A stretch of 64,000 nucleotides of DNA, taken from positions 62,001-126,000 of the forward strand of contig JAZQCM010000014.1 in NCBI GenBank assembly GCA_045546275.1, read 5' to 3'. This DNA is from RGIG1927 sp045546275. GTDB lineage: Bacteria; Bacillota; Clostridia; UMGS1883. A program made the translations under genes and the position numbers. Within the stretch, counting starts at the first letter, position 1, and each line of letters begins with the position of its first letter. A model generated the notes under the pieces. That model searched no databases and was not told where the DNA came from. It worked only from the letters and a program-made list of their open reading frames with translations. Positions 51,104 through 60,354 of the stretch are shown piece by piece.

Positions 51104-51559
51104 ATGAAAAAAATAATTGCAATTATAGCTTTAGTGTGCGTTATTGCAGCGGTTGGAGTAGTTGCCTTTAACATAGGCAAAAACGACAGTGACAAGCCAC
51201 AGGACTATGACTACACAAAAATTATAAAGGGCGATTTTTCCGATTTTGTTGGTCTTTGGGAAAACGGTGAAGGCTACACAATCGACCTTAAAGCTGACGG
51301 CACAGAAGGTGGCGGAGAGGATTATTATTCTGTGGCAGAGGATATTGAATACAAGGACGGCTATTACAACTGGGGCGTTATTGACTATTCCAATGCTGAC
51401 AACGAATGCTGGGGAGGCTATGCAATCTGGCTTTACCCTGTAGGGGTTGAAATTGTTGACGAATACACAGGCGAAATTGTGCCCTCGGACACAAGTCAGG
51501 TACGACTTTATGCAGGGCAGGATTTTTGTGCAACTCCTGAAAGTATTTATTACAGATAA
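51104..51559 (+). CDS. Small membrane-anchored or secreted protein of unknown family
   Basis: 151 residues from ATG 51104 behind AAAGGAG. An N-terminal hydrophobic helix (residues 3-23, IIAIIALVCVIAAVGVVAF) acts as signal or anchor. The rest is acidic and beta-rich: DFSDFVGLWENGEGYTIDL and LKADGTEGGG resemble lipocalin-like extracytoplasmic domains of DUF6287 type, but the match is only suggestive. Codon use and G+C resemble host genes, unlike the skin cargo, so host chromosome resumes here. Own promoter and terminator. Confidence 0.7.
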   Translation: MKKIIAIIALVCVIAAVGVVAFNIGKNDSDKPQDYDYTKIIKGDFSDFVGLWENGEGYTIDLKADGTEGGGEDYYSVAEDIEYKDGYYNWGVIDYSNADNECWGGYAIWLYPVGVEIVDEYTGEIVPSDTSQVRLYAGQDFCATPESIYYR

Positions 51560-51561
51560 TG

Positions 51562-51590
51562 AAAAAAGGTGCATTCCTGCACCTTTTTTT
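51562..51590 (+). terminator. Terminator after the small secreted protein gene
   Basis: Stem AAAAAAGGTGCA / TGCACCTTTTTT with a 4-base loop and T-run. Confidence 0.9.
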
Positions 51591-51594
51591 AATC

Positions 51595-51791
51595 GTGTCG
51601 ATAAAGCTTTATCGACACTTGACCTCAAAGGCGGACTGCGTCCTTCAGCACTTTGAGGTCTGTTATTTTATAAAGAACAAAGTGGCAATTTCTCGTACAA
51701 GGGCCCCTGTGGAGCCCCTAAAATCGCCACTTTCGGCGAGGTGAATGCGATTAACCTCGCCGATTTTATTTGGGGAACCTTCTTCCCCAAA
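51595..51791. repeat. Block of successive inverted repeats, non-coding
   Basis: Four or five hairpins in a row: GTGTCGATAAAG/CTTTATCGACAC (24-base palindrome), GACCTCAAAG/CTTTGAGGTC, AAAGTGGC/GCCACTTT enclosing GGGC/GCCC, CGGCGAGG/CCTCGCCG and TTTGGGGAA/TTCCCCAAA. No coding sequence or ribosome binding site. It fills most of the 324-base gap between genes and looks like a composite intergenic repeat element. Confidence 0.75.
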
Positions 51792-51837
51792 CCCTTCGCT
51801 TAATTACAAACGATAGGTTTTTCGTATGCTTGAAATA

Positions 51838-51866
51838 TTGACAACTTTAAATAAGATGAGTATAAT
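51838..51866 (+). promoter_or_regulatory. SigA-type promoter of the AEC transporter gene
   Basis: TTGACA 51838-51843 and TATAAT 51861-51866, spacing 17, 17 bases before the start codon. Confidence 0.8.
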
Positions 51867-51883
51867 ATTTCCGAGGTGACAAC

Positions 51884-52822
51884 ATGGAAGGACTTTTGGT
51901 TATTATTGAAAAAATTGCCTATATAGGCATTATGGTTTTAATTGGCTTTATTTGTGAAAAAACAGGCTTTGTTAAAAACATTCCCGGCTCGGTTTCGTCC
52001 ATTATTAAAAACATCACGCTTCCGTGCCTTCTTTTAACAAGCCTCACAAACAACACCCTTGATGCATCAAAGGCAAAAAACGGTGCATTGATTGCAATAA
52101 TCGGGTTAACCGCAATTGTGGTTATGATGCTTATAGGGAACATAACAGGCAAAATGTTAAAGCTCAGCGACAAAAGGCGAGGCATACAAATTGCCATGGG
52201 CAGCTTTGGCAATGTTGCGTTTTTAGGCTACCCCTTAATACACGCCCTTTTAGGGGATGAAGGTCTTTTGTATGCGGTTTTTTACAACCTTGTAAACGAC
52301 GGGCTTTTGTGGAGCTTTGGACTTAGTGCCATAAGCGGTGAAAAGGGACTTAAAAAGCTTAAAAACATGCTTAACATTTGCACCTTGAGCTTTGCGGTGG
52401 GTCTTGTGCTTCTTATTGTGGGAGTGAAAATCCCCGGTGTTTTAAACGACTCACTGGTAAGCGTTGGCAGTGCAACAACGCCCCTTTCCATGCTTTTCAT
52501 TGGCGCAACAATGGCAAGAGCTGATGTTGTAAGTGCGCTCAAGCGCCCTGCGGTATATTCGCTCACCTTTGTTAAAATGGTGTTCATGCCCTTGGTGCTC
52601 ATAGGCATTTTAAGCCTTTTTCCCACAGGGTTTATGAACCACGTTGCAATGACCGCACTCATTTTGCAGGTGGCTATGCCTGCCCAGACCATGGTTGCAA
52701 TACTTGCCAAGGAATATGACCTTGACGAAAAGTACGCAGTTGAGGTAATTTTTATAACCACAATTTTTGCCCTGGTAAGCCTGCCTGTAATTTATCAGAT
52801 AGCAACAAACTTGTTAAAATAA
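51884..52822 (+). CDS. Auxin efflux carrier (AEC) family transporter
   Basis: 312 residues with about ten membrane segments. The order IGFICEKTGFVKN, LLTSL, MGSFGNVAFLGYPLI (helix break glycine and proline), and LQVAMPAQTMVAILAKEYDLD matches bacterial AEC/MleP-type permeases, which move malate, malonate or other small organic anions. Substrate unknown. GAGGTGAC precedes the ATG. It is followed by aroQ after ten bases with AAGGAG between, suggesting an operon. Confidence 0.9.
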   Translation: MEGLLVIIEKIAYIGIMVLIGFICEKTGFVKNIPGSVSSIIKNITLPCLLLTSLTNNTLDASKAKNGALIAIIGLTAIVVMMLIGNITGKMLKLSDKRRGIQIAMGSFGNVAFLGYPLIHALLGDEGLLYAVFYNLVNDGLLWSFGLSAISGEKGLKKLKNMLNICTLSFAVGLVLLIVGVKIPGVLNDSLVSVGSATTPLSMLFIGATMARADVVSALKRPAVYSLTFVKMVFMPLVLIGILSLFPTGFMNHVAMTALILQVAMPAQTMVAILAKEYDLDEKYAVEVIFITTIFALVSLPVIYQIATNLLK

Positions 52823-52832
52823 GGAGAAAGCC

Positions 52833-53270
52833 ATGAAATTATTACTTATTAACGGACCTAACATGAACATGCTGGGAATTCGCCAGCCCGAAATTTACGG
52901 TAGCGACACCTTGGAAACAATTGAAGAATTAACCGTAAACAAGGCAAAGGAGCTTGGCTGCGAAATGGACTGCTTTCAGTCAAACCACGAGGGAGCAATA
53001 ATCGACAAAATCCACGAGGCTTACCAAAAGTACGACGGAATTGTGATAAACCCTGCAGCATACACTCACTACAGCTACGCCATTGCCGACGCTTTGGGTG
53101 CGGTGGCAATCCCTGCAATTGAAATTCACATGTCAGACATTCACTCCCGTGAAAGCTTCCGTGCCAACAGTGTAACTCTTCCTTATTGCATAGGTCAGGT
53201 TGCAGGCTACGGAAAACAAAGCTATGCCATGGGCGTGGAAAAATTGGTGGAATACATTAAAAACAGATAG
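52833..53270 (+). CDS. aroQ: Type II 3-dehydroquinate dehydratase
   Basis: AroQ removes water from 3-dehydroquinate in the shikimate pathway. The 145-residue protein has all landmarks of the type II dodecameric enzyme: LLINGPNMNMLGIRQPEIYG (written here as INGPNMNMLG and RQPEIYG, with the catalytic tyrosine), FQSNHEGAIIDKIHE, INPAAYTHYSYAIADAL and EIHMSDIHSRESFR with the catalytic histidine. Normal length. Second gene after the AEC transporter and followed by a terminator. Confidence 0.96.
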   Translation: MKLLLINGPNMNMLGIRQPEIYGSDTLETIEELTVNKAKELGCEMDCFQSNHEGAIIDKIHEAYQKYDGIVINPAAYTHYSYAIADALGAVAIPAIEIHMSDIHSRESFRANSVTLPYCIGQVAGYGKQSYAMGVEKLVEYIKNR

Positions 53271-53273
53271 TAA

Positions 53274-53296
53274 AAGAGGGCTAATGCCCTCTTTTT
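53274..53296 (+). terminator. Terminator of the AEC-aroQ operon
   Basis: Stem AAAGAGGGC / GCCCTCTTT with a 4-base loop and T-run. Confidence 0.9.
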
Positions 53297-53328
53297 GCAT
53301 ATAATACAGTGAGGTGTGTTATGTGCGG

Positions 53329-53991
53329 ATGAGTGTTGTGTATACCAATGATAAAAAAGTTTTTCCGTGGATTTTGTGTGGTTTGGTGGCGTTTTGTCTT
53401 GTTTTGTTGTGGATAGGGGTAAAAATTAAGCCTTTGGTAATATCCGTTGCAAAAGGCTACGGGGAAAACCTGGTTTCAAACACTCTTAATGAAATGATAA
53501 ATGAGGAAATTAAAAAGCTGGATTTTGAATTTACGAATGTTACTTTAACTTCCGAGGGCAAAGTTACCCGTGTTACAATGGACAGCGGCAGGGTGAACCA
53601 ATTTATGGCCGACATTGTGCTTGTTTTAAAGGACAAAATTGCCGAAATGGAAGAAATCGAGGCAGGCATACCATTGGGTAACTTTTTGTCAAACCCCTTT
53701 TTTTCGGGCATGGGGCCGAAAATTCCCGTGAGGTTTTTAATACTAACAAACACTAATGTGACCATGGAAGAGGAGTTTTCGTCACAAGGAATAAACCAAA
53801 CCCTTTATGTGATTAATTTAAGGGTTGATACAAAGGTGGGAATTTTTTTCCCCGGAATAAGAGACAGCATGATGGTAACAAACCTTGTGCCCCTTTCGCA
53901 ACAGCTTATTGTGGGCGAAGTGCCTGATAATTACACCAATGTTGAGGGCATGGAGGGAAGTGTGCAGGACACGGTGTTGGATATTGATTGA
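53329..53991 (+). CDS. yunB: Sporulation protein YunB
   Basis: 220 residues from ATG 53329; GTG 53323 is equally well spaced from GAGGTG and would add two residues. One N-terminal membrane segment (WILCGLVAFCLVLLWIGVKI) is followed by an extracytoplasmic domain with NEMINEEIKKL, IPLGNFLSNPFFSGMGPKIP and the final LVPLSQQLIVGEVPDNYTNVEG (split: LVPLSQQLIVG, VPDNYTNVEG), all typical of YunB. In Bacillus subtilis YunB is made in the mother cell under SigE and is needed for normal spores. It agrees with gpr and sigK in this window. Confidence 0.9.
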   Translation: MSVVYTNDKKVFPWILCGLVAFCLVLLWIGVKIKPLVISVAKGYGENLVSNTLNEMINEEIKKLDFEFTNVTLTSEGKVTRVTMDSGRVNQFMADIVLVLKDKIAEMEEIEAGIPLGNFLSNPFFSGMGPKIPVRFLILTNTNVTMEEEFSSQGINQTLYVINLRVDTKVGIFFPGIRDSMMVTNLVPLSQQLIVGEVPDNYTNVEGMEGSVQDTVLDID

Positions 53992-54040
53992 TTAAGTACA
54001 AAAAATACCAAAACATAAGGAAGATTAATGAAATAATCTC

Positions 54041-54069
54041 TTGACAGAGCGGATTAAAAGTATTAAAAT
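54041..54069 (+). promoter_or_regulatory. SigA-type promoter of ptsH
   Basis: TTGACA 54041-54046 and TAAAAT 54064-54069, spacing 17. Confidence 0.75.
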
Positions 54070-54113
54070 AAGTTATAATAAATTAATTAATTAACTGTGA
54101 GGAGCACAAAGGT

Positions 54114-54377
54114 ATGGTTGAAAAGCAGGTAGTAGTTCAAAACCAGGTAGGGCTTCATGCTCGTCCCTGTACATTTTTTATTCAGAAGGCAAACGAGTTT
54201 AAATCAAGTATATGGGTTGAAAAAGACAACAGAAAAGTAAATGCAAAGAGCTTACTTGGTGTGCTTTCTCTGGGCATCACAAGAGGTATGGAAATTACAA
54301 TCAGTGCAGAAGGTGACGACGCTCAGGCGGCAATCGACGCACTTGATGCTCTTATTGAATCTAATTTTGAAGAATAA
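54114..54377 (+). CDS. ptsH: HPr phosphocarrier protein
   Basis: 87 residues. His15 in GLHARPC is the phosphorylation site for enzyme I; Ser46 in NAKSLLGVLSLG is the regulatory site for HPr kinase, so both PTS transfer and catabolite control are possible. A cysteine replaces the usual alanine after HARP. The gene is alone, not with ptsI, which is common in Clostridia. GTGAGGAG precedes the ATG and a terminator follows. Confidence 0.93.
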   Translation: MVEKQVVVQNQVGLHARPCTFFIQKANEFKSSIWVEKDNRKVNAKSLLGVLSLGITRGMEITISAEGDDAQAAIDALDALIESNFEE

Positions 54378-54390
54378 TATAAAAATCTTA

Positions 54391-54426
54391 AAAGCAGTTT
54401 TGACAAATTACAAAACTGCTTTTTTT
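54391..54426 (+). terminator. Terminator of ptsH
   Basis: Stem AAAGCAGTTTTG / CAAAACTGCTTT with a T-run of seven. Confidence 0.92.
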
Positions 54427-54443
54427 AACACAAGGAGGTTATC

Positions 54444-56846
54444 ATGAACAGAGTAAAAATGAACTTTGACAAAGGCTGGGACTTTTATGGCGGCGACATT
54501 GAAGTGCAGTATGCCATAAAGGCAGGCTGTACAGGCGGCGTTACCGTGTGCGACAAGCGCAAGGACGGTGAATGGCTTGCCATTGCTTACAACGACAAGG
54601 AAGTTGAGGTTAAAATTGACCCTTCACTTTTGAAAAAAGTGGACCTTCCTCACGATTGGGTTGTTGAAGGCAATTTCTCCAAAAATGAATGGGATGCTCA
54701 GGGCTATCTCAAGCAGGGCATAGGCTGCTACAGAAAAGAATTTGACCTTCCGGAGGAATATTTGGGCAAAAAGGTTGAAATTGAATTTGACGGTATTTCC
54801 CGTAACTGTACAGTGTGGGTTAACGGTCATATTATCGGTAGCCATTTTTCTGGCTATTCCTCTTTTTCTTACGATATTACAGAATATCTTAAGTACGGCG
54901 AAGAAGGCACAAACTGTATTTTCATAAAGGTTGAAGCCGACAAGTACGAGGGTTGGTGGTATGAAGGTGCAGGTATTTACCGTCACACATACCTCACAAT
55001 TACTGACAAGCTCCATGTTAAAAAGTGGGGTACCTATGTAACAACACCCTGCATTTCCGATACCGAAGCTGTTGTAAATGTTGAAACAACAATTGTCAAC
55101 GGCTATGCAATCGGCGAAAAGGCTGTTCTGGAAACAACAATTTACACTCCCGACGGCGCAGAAGCATGCCAGGTTTCCGACGAATTTGAAGTTGGCATGG
55201 TTGACGAAAAAACAGTAAAGCAGTCCTTAAGTGTTAAAAATCCTCAGCTTTGGGATTTGGATTCGCCTGTGCTTTACACAGCCGAAACAATTATTTTAAA
55301 GGACGGCAACGTTATTGATACATACACAACTTCCTTTGGTATCCGAAGTGCTGAATTTACAAAGGAAGGCTTCTTCTTAAACGGCAAGCACGTTGATATT
55401 AAGGGTACTTGCAACCATCAGGACTTTGCAGGTATTGGTGTTGCACTTCCCGATTCAATTAACGAATTTAAGATTAAAAAGCTTAAGGAAATGGGCTCAA
55501 ATGCTTACCGTTGTTCACATCATCCGCCAACACCCGAGCTTTTAGAGGCTTGTGACCGTTTGGGTATGCTTGTAATGGACGAAAACCGTAAGCTTGACTG
55601 CACCGACACAGGTATTAGCGACTTAAAGAGCCTTATTTTCCGTGACAGAAACCATCCTTCTGTTGTTATCTGGTGTATTGACAACGAAGAAGTTATCTTG
55701 GGTACAATTATTGGTAAGAGAATTGAACAAAGACTTCGTGAACTTGTTCACAAGCTTGACCCCACTCGTCCCACAACTGTTGCAATGAACCACGGCTACA
55801 ACGAAAATAACTATTGGGAATGTATGGATATTTTAGGCTACAACTACGGTCAGAGAAATAACCAGTACATTAAGGATCTGGAAGAATATCCCGACAGAAT
55901 GACCATTTGTACAGAGTCCACCTCCAGCACAACAACGAGAGGCATTTACGAGGCTGACGTTGAAAAGGGCTACTGCACCTCTTATGAAACAAACCTTGCT
56001 TCCTGGTGCTGTACTCATGAACGCAGCTGGATTGACTACAAGAACAATCCTCGTCTTACAGGCGTTTTCGTATGGACAGGCTTTGACTACCGTGGTGAAC
56101 CCACACCCTATGCATGGCCCTGCATTAATTCTCACTTTGGTATTATGGACACCTGCGGTCTTCCCAAGGATGCTTATTTCTACTACAAGAGTGTTTGGTG
56201 CGATGAACCCATGGTTCACTTTATGCCTCATTGGGATTTGAAGGAAGAGGGCGAAGAGGTTGTAGTGAGAGTATTCTCCAACTGCGACACAATTGAGCTT
56301 ATCTTAAACGGCAAGTCCTTAGGCGAAAAAGAAATGGTTCAGTATGCCCATGTTGACTTTAATGTTAAGTACGAAAAGGGCGAAATCAAGGCAATCGGTA
56401 AGAAGAACGGCGAAGAGGTTTGCAGCATGGTAAGAAGAACATCGGGCCATGCATACAAGGTTGTTTTAGAACCCGACAGAACCACAATGAAAGCCGACGG
56501 CTGTGACGCAATTGTTGTTTATGCTAAAATTTACGACGATAAGGGCGATGTTGTTACATTTGCTGACAACGAGGTGCGCTTCAAGGTTGAAGGCAATGCT
56601 AAGATTATCGGCGTTGGCAACGGTGACCCCTCAAGCCTCGAGCCCGACAAGGCAACACCACTCAAGGACTTTAGAGGAAGACCCATCACTCTCGATGCAT
56701 ATAACCCCTTAAAGCAGAACAAGAGAAGAGCATTTAATGGTGCTTGTATGGTTATTATCCAGTCTGAGGGAGAAAAAGGCGAAATTAAGCTCACAGCAAC
56801 AAGTAACGCACTTGTAAGTGATACTGTTAAATTCATAGCTGAATAA
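54444..56846 (+). CDS. Glycoside hydrolase family 2, beta-galactosidase-like
   Basis: 800 residues, AAGGAGG upstream. Domains: jelly roll (about 1-190; VDLPHDWVVEGNFS and GCYRKEFDLPE), immunoglobulin-like, TIM barrel, then C-terminal DUF4982- and Big-like domains (EEVVVRVFSNCDTIELILNG as VVVRVFSNCDTIELILNG; YKVVLEPDRTTMKADGCD). The acid/base glutamate is in VIWCIDNEEV and the likely nucleophile in TICTESTSST. No signal peptide is seen, so it is cytoplasmic. Architecture fits LacZ-like exo-glycosidases of gut Firmicutes. It is a single gene between terminators, unlinked to the GH2 gene at 21147. Confidence 0.9.
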   Translation: MNRVKMNFDKGWDFYGGDIEVQYAIKAGCTGGVTVCDKRKDGEWLAIAYNDKEVEVKIDPSLLKKVDLPHDWVVEGNFSKNEWDAQGYLKQGIGCYRKEFDLPEEYLGKKVEIEFDGISRNCTVWVNGHIIGSHFSGYSSFSYDITEYLKYGEEGTNCIFIKVEADKYEGWWYEGAGIYRHTYLTITDKLHVKKWGTYVTTPCISDTEAVVNVETTIVNGYAIGEKAVLETTIYTPDGAEACQVSDEFEVGMVDEKTVKQSLSVKNPQLWDLDSPVLYTAETIILKDGNVIDTYTTSFGIRSAEFTKEGFFLNGKHVDIKGTCNHQDFAGIGVALPDSINEFKIKKLKEMGSNAYRCSHHPPTPELLEACDRLGMLVMDENRKLDCTDTGISDLKSLIFRDRNHPSVVIWCIDNEEVILGTIIGKRIEQRLRELVHKLDPTRPTTVAMNHGYNENNYWECMDILGYNYGQRNNQYIKDLEEYPDRMTICTESTSSTTTRGIYEADVEKGYCTSYETNLASWCCTHERSWIDYKNNPRLTGVFVWTGFDYRGEPTPYAWPCINSHFGIMDTCGLPKDAYFYYKSVWCDEPMVHFMPHWDLKEEGEEVVVRVFSNCDTIELILNGKSLGEKEMVQYAHVDFNVKYEKGEIKAIGKKNGEEVCSMVRRTSGHAYKVVLEPDRTTMKADGCDAIVVYAKIYDDKGDVVTFADNEVRFKVEGNAKIIGVGNGDPSSLEPDKATPLKDFRGRPITLDAYNPLKQNKRRAFNGACMVIIQSEGEKGEIKLTATSNALVSDTVKFIAE

Positions 56847-56857
56847 TCAAAACAAAA

Positions 56858-56886
56858 AAAACGGAGAGCAATTCTGCTCTCCGTTT
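56858..56886. terminator. Bidirectional terminator between GH2 and ychF
   Basis: Stem AAAACGGAGAGCA / TGCTCTCCGTTTT with a 4-base loop between convergent genes. Confidence 0.92.
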
Positions 56887-56895
56887 TGTTTTTTA

Positions 56896-57990
56896 TTATA
56901 CATTAAACAGGAAATGAACAATATCGCCGTCCTGCATTACATATTCCTTGCCTTCGCTCTTAACAAGACCTTTTTCCTTGGCTGCTGCCATTGTGCCGCA
57001 TGCCATAAGGTTGTCAAAGGATACAACCTCTGCACGAATAAAGCCACGTTCAAAGTCGGTGTGGATTTTGCCTGCCGCCTGAGGCGCCTTTGTACCTTCT
57101 GTAATAGTCCATGCCCTTACCTCGGGCTGACCTGCTGTAAGGTAGCTGATAAGTCCCAAAAGCTTGTAGCTCTTTTTAATAAGTCTGTCAAGACCCGACT
57201 CGGTAAGTCCCATTTCTTCTAAGAACATACCCTTTTCATCGTCCTCAAGCTGGCTGATTTCTTCTTCAATACGTGCTGAAATGGGCAGCACCTCGGAATT
57301 TTCCTTTGCGGCAATTTCTTCAACCGCCTTAATGTAGGGGTTGTTTTCAATGCCCGAAACAAAGTCTTCCTCGGCAACGTTTGCCGCATAAATAACAGGC
57401 TTCATTGTAAGAAGGCTCAAATCCTTTGCCATTTCCTTTTCTTCTTCGCTAAGCGCAACGCTTCTTGCGCTTTCGCCCTTTTCAAGAGATTCTTTGATCC
57501 TTACCCACATATCCAGCTCTGCCTGGTACTTTTTGTCGCCACGGAGCGCCTTTGTAACACGGTCAATTCTTTTTTCAACGCTTTCAAGGTCCGCAAAAAT
57601 AAGCTCAAGGTCAATTGTTTCAATATCACGTGCAGGGTCAACACTGCCTTCAACGTGGATAATGTTGCTGTCTTCAAAGCAGCGTACCACGTGAACAATT
57701 GCGTCAACCTCACGAATGTTTGCAAGGAACTTGTTGCCCAAACCCTCACCACGGCTTGCACCCTTAACCAAACCTGCAATGTCAACAAATTCAATAATAG
57801 CAGGTGTGAACTTAACAGGGTTATACATTTCGCGGAGCTTGTCAAGTCTTTCGTCGGGAACGGTTACAACGCCCACATTAGGTTCAATTGTACAAAAAGG
57901 GTAGTTTGCACTTTCTGCACCTGCCTGAGTGATGGCGTTAAAAAGTGTGGATTTGCCTACGTTAGGTAAGCCTACAATACCGAGTTTCAT
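56896..57990 (-). CDS. ychF: Redox-regulated ATPase YchF (Obg family)
   Basis: 364 residues from ATG 57990; an earlier in-frame start (58044) lacks a good site, while AAAGG lies before 57990. G1 is GLPNVGKST, followed by CTIEPNVGVV, DIAGLVKGASRGEGLGN (G3 region) and the NxxE-type specificity motif YAANVAEEDF that makes the family prefer ATP. A coiled-coil helical domain and the C-terminal TGS domain (TEGTKAPQAAGKIHTDFERGF) complete it. YchF binds ribosomes and responds to oxidative stress. Single gene. Confidence 0.95.
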   Translation of the reverse strand: MKLGIVGLPNVGKSTLFNAITQAGAESANYPFCTIEPNVGVVTVPDERLDKLREMYNPVKFTPAIIEFVDIAGLVKGASRGEGLGNKFLANIREVDAIVHVVRCFEDSNIIHVEGSVDPARDIETIDLELIFADLESVEKRIDRVTKALRGDKKYQAELDMWVRIKESLEKGESARSVALSEEEKEMAKDLSLLTMKPVIYAANVAEEDFVSGIENNPYIKAVEEIAAKENSEVLPISARIEEEISQLEDDEKGMFLEEMGLTESGLDRLIKKSYKLLGLISYLTAGQPEVRAWTITEGTKAPQAAGKIHTDFERGFIRAEVVSFDNLMACGTMAAAKEKGLVKSEGKEYVMQDGDIVHFLFNV

Positions 57991-58153
57991 ATAATACAAC
58001 CTTTCTTTGGTAAAAAATTCACTTTTTGTTAATAAAAAGTACATATCAAAAATATATTAGTATTATACACTCAAAAAAAAGATTTAACAATACCTTTTTT
58101 TATGATATAATAAATTTATACAGGATTTTTTACGTTCAAAGGAGGAAATTCTA

Positions 58154-58840
58154 ATGAAGAAAACACCTAAGATTATGATTGTTGACGACGATGCCAATAT
58201 CTGCGAGCTTGTAAGATTGTATCTTGAAAAGGAAGGGTACGAAACAAGCATTTGCTTAAACGGCGGCAGCGCACTTGAAGAATTTAAGAAAAACCCTCCG
58301 GATCTGGCTATTTTAGATATTATGATGCCCAAGGTTGACGGCATTACCGTGTGCCGTGAAATCCGAAAGGAAAGCGACATGCCCATTATTATGCTCACTG
58401 CAAAGGGCGAAACCTTTGACAAGGTTTTAGGCTTGGAATTAGGTGCCGACGACTACATTGTAAAGCCCTTTGAAGGCAAGGAGCTTGTGGCACGAGTGAA
58501 GGCTGTTTTAAGGCGTTTCATAAAGGATGAGGGCGAGGTTAACATAATCGAGCTTCCCAACCTTACCATTAATCTTTCAAACTACGAGCTTACCGTGGGC
58601 GGACATGTGCTTGAAACACCGCCCAAGGAGCTGGAGCTTTTGTACTTTTTAGCCTCCCATCCCAACCGTGTGTTCACCCGTGAACAGCTTTTGGAGGATG
58701 TTTGGGGCTTTGACTATTACGGCGATTCAAGAACTGTTGACGTTCACGTTAAAAGGCTTCGTGAAAAGCTGGAAGGCTACGAGGGTGAATGGCAGCTTAA
58801 GACTGTTTGGGGTGTAGGCTACAAGTTTGAGGTGAAGTAA
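58154..58840 (+). CDS. OmpR/PhoB-family response regulator
   Basis: 228 residues after AAAGGAGG. Receiver domain with IVDDDA acidic residues, phospho-acceptor aspartate in LAILDIMMPKVDG, TAKG and the lysine in YIVKPFEGKE. The winged-helix domain shows LETPPKELELLYFLASHPN and the recognition region GDSRTVDVHVKRLREKLEG. The kinase gene starts one base after the stop, so they are a coupled two-component system. The target is not evident from neighbours. Confidence 0.93.
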   Translation: MKKTPKIMIVDDDANICELVRLYLEKEGYETSICLNGGSALEEFKKNPPDLAILDIMMPKVDGITVCREIRKESDMPIIMLTAKGETFDKVLGLELGADDYIVKPFEGKELVARVKAVLRRFIKDEGEVNIIELPNLTINLSNYELTVGGHVLETPPKELELLYFLASHPNRVFTREQLLEDVWGFDYYGDSRTVDVHVKRLREKLEGYEGEWQLKTVWGVGYKFEVK

Positions 58841-58841
58841 T

Positions 58842-60269
58842 ATGAAAAAGACCATATTCCGGAATATTCTTTTTCTGAATATTTCGATTGTGCTTTTATC
58901 AATTGCCCTCACAGGTGCCCTTTTGTACACTCAGTTAGGCTACTATTTCCGTCAGTCTGTTTACAACCGCTTGCAGGCACGTGCCGTTGAAGTGGGAAAA
59001 ATGTCGGCATATGTTATTGAGTCGGTAAACGATGACATGGAAAAGGAATTTGTTCAGCGAATGATAGAATTTGCCGGTGTTGACAACGGACAAGGTATAA
59101 TTGTAACCGACAGAAAAGCCTCTGTTATGGCGGCGGCAGGCTTTGCCGAAGGTCAGCTTAACGAAACCAAGCTTTCCTACAACAGCGTTGCCCGTGCATT
59201 GTACGGCGAAAGCTTTGCAGGGGAGGGCAACTTAGGCGGTTATCTTAACGAAAGACTGCTTTACACTGTAGAACCACTTCTTACAAGGCGAGGTGTTGAG
59301 GGTACGGTTATTGTTTGTAGCACAAACGTTACCGTAAAATCAATGCAGGTGGATATTATGATCCGTTTCTTCTGGGTTGTGCTATCAGTGCTCATACTCA
59401 CAATTATTGTTTCGGCGCTTTTGTCCGACAGAATTGCACGACCAATCCGTGAAATGACCGACCTTGCTCAAAAAATCTCCGCAGGTGATTTCTCCCATAG
59501 AATAACCGTTGCGTCAGAAGGCGAAATGAAGTTTTTGACCTCAAGCTTTAACCAGATGTGTGAATCGCTTGAAGAAATGGACGACATGCAGTCCTCCTTC
59601 ATTTCTAACGTAAGCCATGAGCTTCGCACACCAATGACCATAATATCGGGCTTTGTTGACGGAATTTTGGACGGAACAATCCCCGAAGAGGAGCACAAAA
59701 AGTATTTGCAGATTGTGTTGCAGGAAATAAGAAGGCTTAACCGCCTTGTAAACGACCTTTTGGAAATGAGCAGGTTAAAGGGTGGAAAAACAGAGCTTAA
59801 AATGGCTCCCTTTGACATTACCGAAAGCGTGAGAAAAGCAATCATTGCTTTTGAGCAGGGCTTAAGCGAAAAAAATATTGACGTTAATGTTGATTTTGAA
59901 AAGGACCCCATGGTGGTTTTAGGCAGCAGTGACTCCATTTACCGTGTTATTTCAAATCTTATGGACAATGCGGTAAAATTCACTCCCGAAAACGGCTACT
60001 TGAAAATTGAGGTTAAAACCGTTGAGGGCAAGGTAAGAACAACCATCGAAAACTCAGGCAAGGGTCTTACCGAAAAGGAATTAAAGCATATCTGGGACAG
60101 ATTTTATCAGACCGATAAAGCACGTGGCTCCGAAAAGAAGGGTGTTGGCTTGGGGCTTTATATTGTTAAAAACATTATGCAGTCTCACAACAACCGAATT
60201 TATGCGGAAAGCCGTGAAAATGAATGGACAAGATTTGTTTTTGAACTTGACAGCGTGAAAAACAAGTAG
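58842..60269 (+). CDS. Sensor histidine kinase with extracellular sensor and HAMP domain
   Basis: 475 residues. Membrane segment 1 (about residues 7-30), an extracytoplasmic sensor domain of roughly 140 residues, membrane segment 2 (about 172-195, FFWVVLSVLILTIIVSALL), HAMP (SDRIARPIREMTDLAQKIS), and the kinase core: H box FISNVSHELRTPMT, N box NLMDNAVKFT, G boxes and VGLGLYIVKNIMQ. Overall layout resembles PhoR/ResE/WalK type kinases without a PAS domain. Partner of the preceding regulator. Confidence 0.93.
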   Translation: MKKTIFRNILFLNISIVLLSIALTGALLYTQLGYYFRQSVYNRLQARAVEVGKMSAYVIESVNDDMEKEFVQRMIEFAGVDNGQGIIVTDRKASVMAAAGFAEGQLNETKLSYNSVARALYGESFAGEGNLGGYLNERLLYTVEPLLTRRGVEGTVIVCSTNVTVKSMQVDIMIRFFWVVLSVLILTIIVSALLSDRIARPIREMTDLAQKISAGDFSHRITVASEGEMKFLTSSFNQMCESLEEMDDMQSSFISNVSHELRTPMTIISGFVDGILDGTIPEEEHKKYLQIVLQEIRRLNRLVNDLLEMSRLKGGKTELKMAPFDITESVRKAIIAFEQGLSEKNIDVNVDFEKDPMVVLGSSDSIYRVISNLMDNAVKFTPENGYLKIEVKTVEGKVRTTIENSGKGLTEKELKHIWDRFYQTDKARGSEKKGVGLGLYIVKNIMQSHNNRIYAESRENEWTRFVFELDSVKNK

Positions 60270-60290
60270 GCGACAGCCTACTTGTTTTTT
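60259..60290 (+). terminator. Terminator of the two-component operon
   Basis: Stem AAACAAGTAGGC / GCCTACTTGTTT with a 4-base loop and T-run; overlaps the kinase stop. Confidence 0.92.
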
Positions 60291-60326
60291 AGGGAATAAG
60301 TTATAGGGAATAGTGAATAAGTAATG

Positions 60327-60353
60327 AAAAAACTCCGCTTTTGCGGAGTTTTT
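60327..60353 (-). terminator. Terminator of the small minus-strand genes
   Basis: Stem AAAAACTCCGC / GCGGAGTTTTT with a T-only loop, directly after the C_GCAxxG protein gene. Confidence 0.88.
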
Positions 60354-60354
60354 G

